A stretch of DNA of 64,000 nucleotides, from NCBI RefSeq assembly GCF_008370045.1, contig NZ_VOBN01000013.1:62001-126000 (forward strand), written 5' to 3'. The notes below the pieces were generated by a model that ran no database searches, was not told the origin of the DNA, and saw nothing but the letters and a program-made list of their open reading frames with translations. Shown here one piece after another: positions 57,569 to 64,000 of this stretch; the stretch's first letter is position 1, and each line of letters opens with the position of its first letter. The DNA comes from Pseudomonas sp. ANT_J12 (GTDB lineage: Bacteria > Pseudomonadota > Gammaproteobacteria > Pseudomonadales > Pseudomonadaceae). The translations under genes were made by a program, and so were the position numbers.

Positions 57569-59545
57569 ATGTCGCAGTTTCGCGGCCCGGTCCGGCAACG
57601 GGGGGCTATCGGTTTGATGGCGGCGCTGACCTTGGGCATGGCCCTGGTGTTCCTGCTGCTGGTGGTCGATAGCGGTCGGCTGTACCTGGAAAAACGCAAC
57701 CTGCAACGGGTGGCGGACATGGCGGCCCTGGAGGCGGCCAGCCGGGGTGGCGATTGCGCCGCCGGTGCCACGGCCACCACGTATGCCACCGCCAGTGCGA
57801 CACGCAACGGTTTCATCCTGCCCGACCCCACTCGCACCCTGGCCGTCACCTGCGGCGCCTTGAGCCTGGACGCCAACAACCTGCGGGTATTCGGCGCCGA
57901 TCCGAGTAAAAGCGAAGCCATTCGAGTGATCGCCAGCCATGCCGTCCCGCGCAGCATTGCCGGGGGCATCGGCGCGCTGTTCGGCGGTGCGCCCGCCGGA
58001 TCGACCCTCAACCTGAGCGCCACCGCCGTCGCCGCATTACCGCCGCCGGTGGCCGCCCTGACCATTCGCAGCACCTTGCTGAGCGTTGATACCAGCAAGT
58101 CCGCCATGCTCAACGCATTGTTCGGTGGCTTGCTCGGGGGCAACGTCAATATCAGCGTCGCGGGCTGGAACGGATTGATCAATACCAACATCAGCCTGCT
58201 CGGTTACCTGGACCGCTTGAAACTGGACCTCGGCCTGACCGTCGTCGGTTATGACCAGGCTCTGGGTACCGCCGTCAACGTCAGCCAACTGATCCAGACC
58301 GCCATCAATGTGCTCGACCCCGGCGGCACGCTGGGGGCGACCGTGACCATCGCCAGCCTGCAAGCGCTCAAGGTTGCGGCGGGTACCACCAAGGTGGTGC
58401 TGGGCAATCTGCTGCATGTCGAGGCCGGCAGCAACATCGCGGCGCTGGCGACCAACATCAAGGTGTTCGACCTCGTCGAGTCATTTGTGCAACTGGCCAA
58501 CAAGAAGAACGGCCTGGTGGCGACCCAGCAAATCAACCTGGCGGGGCTGGCGCAAATCACGGCCCGGGTACAAGTGCTGGAACCGCCGCAGTTGTCGGCC
58601 ATCGGCAACCCGAAAAATGCGGCGCTCGCGCCGTTGGGGCCGAATCGGATTTATGTGAAAACCGCCCAGGTGCGCACGCTGCTGTCGATCAATTTGCCGG
58701 TGCTGGATGCGATTACCCCGCTGGTCAACGCGGTGGCCGATCTGGCCGGGCCGTTGACCAATACGCTCAACGCCTTGCTCAACCTCAATCTGGTCGGCGT
58801 GCTCGATTCGCTCACTTGCCTGTTGGGCGTGCCCTGCCAGACGCCCGACATCATCGTGCTGCCGGCGCCGATCCGCCTCGATGTGGCGCTGGACGTGGCC
58901 AGCGCCAACAGCTACGTCACCGCCTACAGTTGCCTCAGCCCCACCAGCAAAACCCTGACCACCAACACCAGCACATCATTGGTGAACCTGAAAATCGGCA
59001 CGATCGATCCGGCCATGGCGTTCGGCAGCAACATCACGCCGCCCACCGTGGTGGCGCAGCCGTTGAAGGTCATCGATATCGGCGTGAAAACCTGCCAGCG
59101 CTTCCTGTTGGTCTTGCCGTTCAACTGCACCCCGCGCACGCCGGGTGTCGGCGGAGGGCTCGATATCTCGGCCAACACCACCGTGGGTTCGAACGCCAAC
59201 ATGCCTCACGTGTATGCCGCACCCGCCGCCGCCAACCTGCCGGACATCAACCAGCCGCCGTTCTATTACTCCTTTGCCACCACCAACGTGGTCAGCAGCC
59301 TTAACGACACCCTGAACAACCTCCAGCTCAACATGTATGGCCCGTCGGGCAGTCTGGTCAGTGTGCTGGGGACGATCCTCAGCTCGGTCAAAACCTTGCT
59401 GGTCAACGCGATCAATAGCGTCCTCAGCCCCTTGCTCGACACGCTGATCAACACCTTGCTGGTGAGCCTGGGCATTGACCTGAACAAAGTTGATGTCGGC
59501 GCCAACCTCAGCTGTCACTCAGGCCGCGCCTCGCTGGTGATCTGA
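57569..59545 (+). CDS. tadG: Flp pilus assembly protein TadG
   Basis: 658-residue protein with the TadG-like N-terminus: RQRGAIGLMAALTLGMALVF (10-29), a type-IV pseudopilin-like helix, then LEKRNLQRVADMAALEAAS. The rest is a long extracytoplasmic region with repetitive L/N/V-rich segments. It is part of the Tad/Flp pilus locus, probably anchoring or assembling pilus components. ATG at 57569 has GAAGGAG upstream. It converges on pprA and the two 3' ends overlap by 31 bases. Confidence 0.85.
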   Translation: MSQFRGPVRQRGAIGLMAALTLGMALVFLLLVVDSGRLYLEKRNLQRVADMAALEAASRGGDCAAGATATTYATASATRNGFILPDPTRTLAVTCGALSLDANNLRVFGADPSKSEAIRVIASHAVPRSIAGGIGALFGGAPAGSTLNLSATAVAALPPPVAALTIRSTLLSVDTSKSAMLNALFGGLLGGNVNISVAGWNGLINTNISLLGYLDRLKLDLGLTVVGYDQALGTAVNVSQLIQTAINVLDPGGTLGATVTIASLQALKVAAGTTKVVLGNLLHVEAGSNIAALATNIKVFDLVESFVQLANKKNGLVATQQINLAGLAQITARVQVLEPPQLSAIGNPKNAALAPLGPNRIYVKTAQVRTLLSINLPVLDAITPLVNAVADLAGPLTNTLNALLNLNLVGVLDSLTCLLGVPCQTPDIIVLPAPIRLDVALDVASANSYVTAYSCLSPTSKTLTTNTSTSLVNLKIGTIDPAMAFGSNITPPTVVAQPLKVIDIGVKTCQRFLLVLPFNCTPRTPGVGGGLDISANTTVGSNANMPHVYAAPAAANLPDINQPPFYYSFATTNVVSSLNDTLNNLQLNMYGPSGSLVSVLGTILSSVKTLLVNAINSVLSPLLDTLINTLLVSLGIDLNKVDVGANLSCHSGRASLVI

Positions 59546-62283
59546 TCGTCCGGGGCAATCGGCAGCTCGATACAAAACCGCGCGCCCTCGCTCGAGTTGC
59601 GCACGCTCAAGCGCCCGCCCATGTTTTCGACGATGCCATAACTCACCGACAACCCCAGCCCGGTGCCGACGCCCACCGGTTTGGTGGTGAAGAACGGTTC
59701 GAAAATCCGCTCCAGCAAACGCGGATCAATGCCGCCGCCGTTGTCCTCGACCCACAGCCTCACCGACTGAGCATCGCGTTCGGCGTACACCGAGATCCAC
59801 GGCTTGAAATCCCGATCCGCCTCGCGCTTGCCGAGCAACGCGTCCCGGGCGTTGACGATCAGGTTGATCAGCACCTGTTCCAGTTGATCCACATGACCGC
59901 GCACCTGCACCGCAAAATCGATCTCGCTGACCCGCAGTTCCACGCCTTTGCCGCGCATGCCTTCGGCCAGCAGCGCCAGGGTGCCTTCGATGGCCTCGGC
60001 CGGGTTGAACGGATGCTGCTCGACCTCGGAGCGGCGACCGAACACGCGCATGTGGTCGACGACCCGTGCCGCCCGCTGCACCTGCGTGTCGATGCGCTTG
60101 AGTTTGTCGGTCAGGTAATCGATTTGCACATCGCCGTTGCCCAGGCGCTTGAGCACATTGACGATGGCCATGCGCATCACGTTCAGCGGCTGATTGATTT
60201 CATGGGCCAGCCCCGTGGCCATTTCGCCGAGGGTGGCCATTTTCGCGCTCTGGGTCAGTTGCTGCTGGGAGCGGCGCACGTCCGTGTTGTCGCGGCCCAC
60301 GGCCTGGACTTCAAGCAAACGGCCCTGCTCGTCGAACACCCCGCGATCCGACCAGACCCACCAGGCGTGTTCCCGTCCCGGCAATTGCAGGTTGATTTCC
60401 GCGGTGCTGACCGGGCATTCCGGGCTCAGTTGCCCGATCCGTTGCAGGAAGGCGTCACGCTGTTCCGGCGACATCCAACTGCCCAGGTTCACTCCGGGCA
60501 ATTGATCGGGTTGGCATTCCAGGTACGTCGCCAGCGGCCGGTTGCCAAAGCTCAGGGTCAGGTCCGGGCGATAACGGCAGATCATCGCCGGGGAGTCTTC
60601 CACCAGTATCCGATAGCGTTCTTCGCTCTGTTTCACGGCCTCGGCCGCCAGGGTTGCTTCGGTGACGTCCAGCCACAAACCGACGGCTTCCACCGGCAGC
60701 CCGAGGTCGTCGCGCAACAGCTTGGCTTCGTCGAGCAGCCAGTGATAATCGCCGCGCCTGTCGCGCAGTCGATACCGGGCGCGCACCGAGCCCTGACGCA
60801 ACAGCTGCCGCGTGCGCTCGAAGTAGTGCTCGCGGTCGTCGGGGTGCACCCGTTCCACCAGTGAGCCGTTGCTGATATCGGCCAGGTTCCAGCCCAGCAG
60901 CGGCAACAGGCTGTCGCTGAAAAACGTCGGTTGCAGCGCCCCTTCGACGTAGCGCTGCACGTAGATCACCGCCGGTGAACTGGCGATCAGATTGTCCAGC
61001 CGGGCATGGGCCGCTGCGGCCTGTTGCTCCTGGTTCTTGATGTCGCTGATGTCGAGCATGAACCCCACCAAACGACGGTTTTGGCCGAGGCCCAGGGCCT
61101 GGCCTTGCAGGCGATACCACGCTGCGCTGTGTGGCGCGTCGGGGTGATGCAGGCGCACGCACAGGACGAATGTCGTGCCTTCGTCGCGCAAGGTGTGCAA
61201 GTGGCTGCGCAGTTCTTCGCGGTCGGCCGGGTGGACCTGATCCAGCCAGTCGTGCAGCGGCAGTCGGCCGGTCGACAGGTGCAAGGTGTTGGCCAGTGAC
61301 GGCGCCAGTTGCACCTCGGCCTGCTCGCTGAACAGCTCCCACCAACCGGTACCCAGCAAGGCTTGCAACGACTCCAGCCGCTCCAGTTGCAGGTGATGCC
61401 AGTGTTCGCGCAAACGCTCCAGCAACGGGCCGGCGAGGGCGGCGCACAGGTGCAGCCAATCGCGCTCGGTCACGTCCGGCGCCTGCTGTTGCGCGGGGTA
61501 GAAACCACAGAGCAGCCAGGCGACCACGCCCTGGGCATCGTGATAGGGCACGGCCAGGCCCTCGGCATTGCCGAACGTACTTTGCAGGCGCGGGTGTTCA
61601 TTGAGGGTCATGCGCTGGGGGGCGGAGCCGCTCAAGCTGTCGAGGCCGGCACCCAGGTGTTGCCCGGTCTGCCACAGCTGCGGAGCATCGAAAGCGGCGA
61701 ACTGCTGGTGAACCTGCCAGCCTTGTTCCTGCTCGTCGAGCAGGGCCACGGCGAGGCACGGGATGTGAAAGCGTTGCGCCAGGCCTTGCAGTTGTTCCGT
61801 CAGCACCTCGGGCAGGCGCGACAGGCTGCACAAGCGCAACTGTTCGCTGATCTGCGTCGCCAGGAACTGGCAGTGTTCGCGGCTTTGCGCCTGCCGCCGT
61901 TCCAGCAACAAGTCGCCGATGTCCATCAACTGCAACAGCCAGGTGTCGGCCAACGGCTGGACCCAGCCGCGCAGATGCAAGGGTTGGCCGCTGAGGCTGA
62001 AGAAATCCAGGTCCAGGCTTTGTCCCTGCCAGTCCGCCGGTTTGCCTTCGACCACCAACACGCTTTGCGGCATGAGGTAGTCAAGCAAGTGCGGGGTTTG
62101 CCCGACCGGCATCGACGGGGCCAACACATGGCGCAGCGGACCGGTCAGGTGCAGCACCCGACCCTCGGCATCCACATGCACTTGCAGGCCGATGCTGGGC
62201 ACGTTCAAAGGCTCTGGTGCTTGAGAGGAGGGCGGCGATTGGCGATGGAGCAGGCGCCCGAACAGCGTGTCCCCGGAACTCAA
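59515..62283 (-). CDS. pprA: PAS-domain sensor histidine kinase PprA
   Basis: Sensor kinase that pairs with PprB to control Flp pili, BapA and CupE in P. aeruginosa; assigned here from order beside TadE-like, fppA and pprB genes. About 922 residues: several PAS-like regions (about 300-680), a HisKA with H694 in GLAHEINQPLNVMRM, and an HATPase with LIVNARDALLG, VEDNGGGIDPRLL and GTGLGLSVSYGI. The N-terminus is uncertain: no ATG is well placed, and I chose a TTG at 62283 that overlaps the TadE-like stop; a start farther inside is possible. No membrane segment is obvious. Confidence 0.85.
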   Translation of the reverse strand: MSSGDTLFGRLLHRQSPPSSQAPEPLNVPSIGLQVHVDAEGRVLHLTGPLRHVLAPSMPVGQTPHLLDYLMPQSVLVVEGKPADWQGQSLDLDFFSLSGQPLHLRGWVQPLADTWLLQLMDIGDLLLERRQAQSREHCQFLATQISEQLRLCSLSRLPEVLTEQLQGLAQRFHIPCLAVALLDEQEQGWQVHQQFAAFDAPQLWQTGQHLGAGLDSLSGSAPQRMTLNEHPRLQSTFGNAEGLAVPYHDAQGVVAWLLCGFYPAQQQAPDVTERDWLHLCAALAGPLLERLREHWHHLQLERLESLQALLGTGWWELFSEQAEVQLAPSLANTLHLSTGRLPLHDWLDQVHPADREELRSHLHTLRDEGTTFVLCVRLHHPDAPHSAAWYRLQGQALGLGQNRRLVGFMLDISDIKNQEQQAAAAHARLDNLIASSPAVIYVQRYVEGALQPTFFSDSLLPLLGWNLADISNGSLVERVHPDDREHYFERTRQLLRQGSVRARYRLRDRRGDYHWLLDEAKLLRDDLGLPVEAVGLWLDVTEATLAAEAVKQSEERYRILVEDSPAMICRYRPDLTLSFGNRPLATYLECQPDQLPGVNLGSWMSPEQRDAFLQRIGQLSPECPVSTAEINLQLPGREHAWWVWSDRGVFDEQGRLLEVQAVGRDNTDVRRSQQQLTQSAKMATLGEMATGLAHEINQPLNVMRMAIVNVLKRLGNGDVQIDYLTDKLKRIDTQVQRAARVVDHMRVFGRRSEVEQHPFNPAEAIEGTLALLAEGMRGKGVELRVSEIDFAVQVRGHVDQLEQVLINLIVNARDALLGKREADRDFKPWISVYAERDAQSVRLWVEDNGGGIDPRLLERIFEPFFTTKPVGVGTGLGLSVSYGIVENMGGRLSVRNSSEGARFCIELPIAPDDQITSEARPE

Positions 62284-62720
62284 AATTGCAGGCTCGAACT
62301 GGCCGTCAGATTGGCCGGCAGATTGGGCACCGCACCGATGCCCGGCAACACCAGGAACGGGATGACCTGATTCAGCTTGGCGACCGGATAAGTGATGCTG
62401 ACCTTGAGGACCCCGCCGGTGTAGGTGGCCGCCGTGTCGGTGGCCACATTGAAATTCAGCGCGGCAGGAATCCACGACAGTTGCCGGGCCAGTTCGGTGG
62501 TCGCCAGGGCGGTGACGGCGGTGTTGTAGTTGGCGGTGCCGGGGTCCAGCGCCACGCTGCGGCGCACCGCTTCGGCGGTGGCCTGGTTGAATGACTGCAT
62601 CAGCAACAGCGGCAGGTTGTAACTCACCAGCCCATAAAACACGGCAAAAAAGATCACGAACACCAAGGCGAATTCAATCGCGGCGGCGCCTTTTTGCTTG
62701 CGGGGGAGGCCTGCTTTCAT
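62280..62720 (-). CDS. TadE-like pseudopilin (PA4294-like)
   Basis: 146-residue TadE/TadF-like protein. After a basic MKAGLPRKQK comes the pseudopilin-like GAAAIEFALVFVIFFAVFYG (11-30) with the conserved Glu, then an exported domain. TadE-type proteins are minor pilus components processed by the Tad prepilin peptidase. Start at 62720 has AGGGTAG upstream; a GTG eight codons earlier is less likely. It overlaps the putative pprA start. Confidence 0.85.
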   Translation of the reverse strand: MKAGLPRKQKGAAAIEFALVFVIFFAVFYGLVSYNLPLLLMQSFNQATAEAVRRSVALDPGTANYNTAVTALATTELARQLSWIPAALNFNVATDTAATYTGGVLKVSITYPVAKLNQVIPFLVLPGIGAVPNLPANLTASSSLQF

Positions 62721-62795
62721 GACTGCGTCTACCCTGACAATCACTGCGTAATATCAGCATAGAATCATTCAGCCAAAACGGACGGTTTTTACCGG

Positions 62796-63266
62796 ATGCA
62801 GAGCCTTGTCTTGATTATCTGGCTGGCGCTGTGCGCCGTGCAGGACGCTCGCCAGCGCCACATCGCCAACGTCCTGACATTGGGCGCCGGCGGGTTGGCC
62901 CTGACGTATGTGGTGTGCACCGGCAACACCTGGCTGGGGGCCGGGGCCGAACAAGCCGGCTGGGCGGCGTTGCTGGCGTTGGCCTTCACATTGCCGGGCT
63001 ACGTGATGAAGCGCATGGGCGCCGGCGATGTGAAATTAATGACAGCTTTGGGTTTGGCGACCGACGGTATGCACCTGCTTGGGGCGATTATCGGTGCGGG
63101 GCTGGCCAGTGCGTTGTGGTTACTGCTTGCGCCAAAAGTCTGGCTGCATATGAGTCAAGGACTTAGGCAGCGTCTGCGCTTTTTTCGCCACGAAGCGTCA
63201 AGGAAGCAGCCTTACGCGCCGTTCGTATTGATAGGCATGGTGTGTACGCTCCTTTGGATCCATTAA
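62796..63266 (+). CDS. fppA: Flp prepilin peptidase FppA
   Basis: 156-residue aspartic prepilin peptidase (A24, CpaA/TadV type) for Flp pilins. The catalytic residues are D17 (AVQDARQRH) and D78 in the GxGD motif MGAGDVKLMTALG. It has several membrane helices and lacks the N-methylase domain, as expected for this subfamily. It is divergent from the TadE-like gene, and pprB follows downstream on the same strand. Confidence 0.92.
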   Translation: MQSLVLIIWLALCAVQDARQRHIANVLTLGAGGLALTYVVCTGNTWLGAGAEQAGWAALLALAFTLPGYVMKRMGAGDVKLMTALGLATDGMHLLGAIIGAGLASALWLLLAPKVWLHMSQGLRQRLRFFRHEASRKQPYAPFVLIGMVCTLLWIH

Positions 63267-63393
63267 TCGCAACAGGCTACCAGTGCTATGTACATAGTCG
63301 GAAAGTGCGACTACTTTTCATTTAGAGCAGTTATACAACCAGCGGCTATTAGTACAGGAATGGTCAGCTTTCGGCCTGGGCATGGAGTAGCAC

Positions 63394-64000
63394 GTGAACA
63401 AGCTTACGTCCGCAGTAAAAGTGCTTGTGGTCGACGATCAGCCTCTGGTGGTCGAAGAGCTGTGTGAATTCCTGGAGAGCAACGGTTACCGCTGTGTGCC
63501 GTGCGAGTCCAGCACCCAGGCGGTCGAGCGCTTCACCCAGGACCCGGAGATCGGTCTGGTGCTGTGCGATTTGCACATGCCGGACATGGACGGCATCCAG
63601 ATGGTGCAGGAGCTCAAGCGCCTGTGCGGCCGGCAGCGGGCGTTCGAGGCGATCATGCTCACCGGGCGCGCCGACAAGCAGGACGTGATCAAGGCCTTGC
63701 GCGCCGGGATTGCCGATTACTACCAGAAGCCGATTGACCTGGATGAATTGCTGGAAGGTTTGCAGCGCCAGGAAGCGGCGTTGCAGGAGCGGCATAAAGA
63801 TGTGCAGCTCGGGCATTTGAATCAGAAGTTGCAGTACTTGTCCGAGTCGATCGACGACCTTTACCAGGATCTGGACCGGGTGCGACGCGCGCCGCGTTCG
63901 TCGGCGTTGCTGGGCACTGACACGGGCGAGCCGAGTGAGGCGGAGCGGCAAGAGATCCCGGCGATTTTCAATCAGCTGTCGCCACGCCAACTCGATGTGG
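63394..64000 (+). CDS. pprB: Response regulator PprB (3' end outside window)
   Basis: Start of a response regulator: receiver (about 8-125) with DD at 14-15, D59 in LVLCDLHMPDMDG and K in YYQKPIDL, a coiled linker (about 125-170) and the first residues of a LuxR-type HTH (QLSPRQLDV at the window edge). The start is GTG at 63394 with GGAG upstream. Gene order makes it PprB, the partner of PprA for Flp pilus control. The last part lies beyond the window. Confidence 0.9.
   Translation, partial: MNKLTSAVKVLVVDDQPLVVEELCEFLESNGYRCVPCESSTQAVERFTQDPEIGLVLCDLHMPDMDGIQMVQELKRLCGRQRAFEAIMLTGRADKQDVIKALRAGIADYYQKPIDLDELLEGLQRQEAALQERHKDVQLGHLNQKLQYLSESIDDLYQDLDRVRRAPRSSALLGTDTGEPSEAERQEIPAIFNQLSPRQLDV

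Noticed and set aside
1..64000. CRISPR arrays, tRNA or rRNA genes, integrase or transposase genes
   Set aside because: No regular direct repeats with unique spacers, no cloverleaf with a CCA-type end, and no recombinase motifs were seen; the repeats present are inverted REP elements.

Overview
The window is chromosomal DNA from a high-GC gamma-proteobacterium, almost certainly a member of the Pseudomonas fluorescens group. Three things point there: the run retS-purD-purH-fis-dusB-DUF3426-prmA-accC-accB-aroQ-dsbD-ctpL-like-gcbA-DUF2333-nudix-sui1-speA follows the order I know from the P. aeruginosa chromosome; the cobalamin genes have the pseudomonad mix of CobG, CbiD and a CbiG-CobJ fusion; and REP/REPIN palindromes typical of fluorescent pseudomonads lie in many intergenic gaps.

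Layout. 1-4.8 kb (minus strand): a copper-acquisition cluster (two DUF2946 proteins, a PCu(A)C chaperone, the OprC-type TonB receptor and a PepSY membrane protein cut by the window edge). 5-13.5 kb: two divergent cobalamin operons, cobL-cbiD-cobK (minus) and cobG-cobH-cobI-cobJ (plus), with an orphan gene (8333-8974) between them. 13.5-23.3 kb: an accessory block holding a 2322-residue TcdA/TcdB-like toxin, a MarC-family membrane protein and two small proteins (21741-22532 and 22590-23291) that appear paralogous to each other and to the orphan in the cob region. 23.3-49.8 kb: a conserved backbone of retS, purine synthesis, fis/dusB, fatty-acid carboxylase, thiol transfer, chemotaxis, c-di-GMP and polyamine genes, interrupted between prmA and accC by a second giant protein of unknown function (33282-36917). 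50-53 kb: an orphan type VI secretion unit (short VgrG, DUF4123 adaptor, then a lipoprotein hydrolase). 53-57.4 kb: MATE transporter, small membrane protein, MazG-like protein, CmoM and two DUF4136 lipoproteins. 57.6-64 kb: parts of the Tad/Flp pilus locus: tadG, pprA, a TadE-like pseudopilin, fppA and the start of pprB.

How the parts may work together. The toxin keeps every glycosyltransferase residue I can match to clostridial TcdB, but carries a Cys-His-Asp pattern of YopT/C58 type where the clostridial toxins have their own autoprotease, then a TcdA/TcdB-type membrane-insertion region and a long C-terminal half without CROP repeats. Its neighbourhood, three divergent copies of one uncharacterised ~210-260-residue family in AT-richer DNA, looks like a toxin-associated module, and is the most interesting feature here. 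Their role (accessory factor, chaperone, immunity or independent effector) cannot be decided from sequence. No tRNA, rRNA, CRISPR array, transposase or integrase gene was found.
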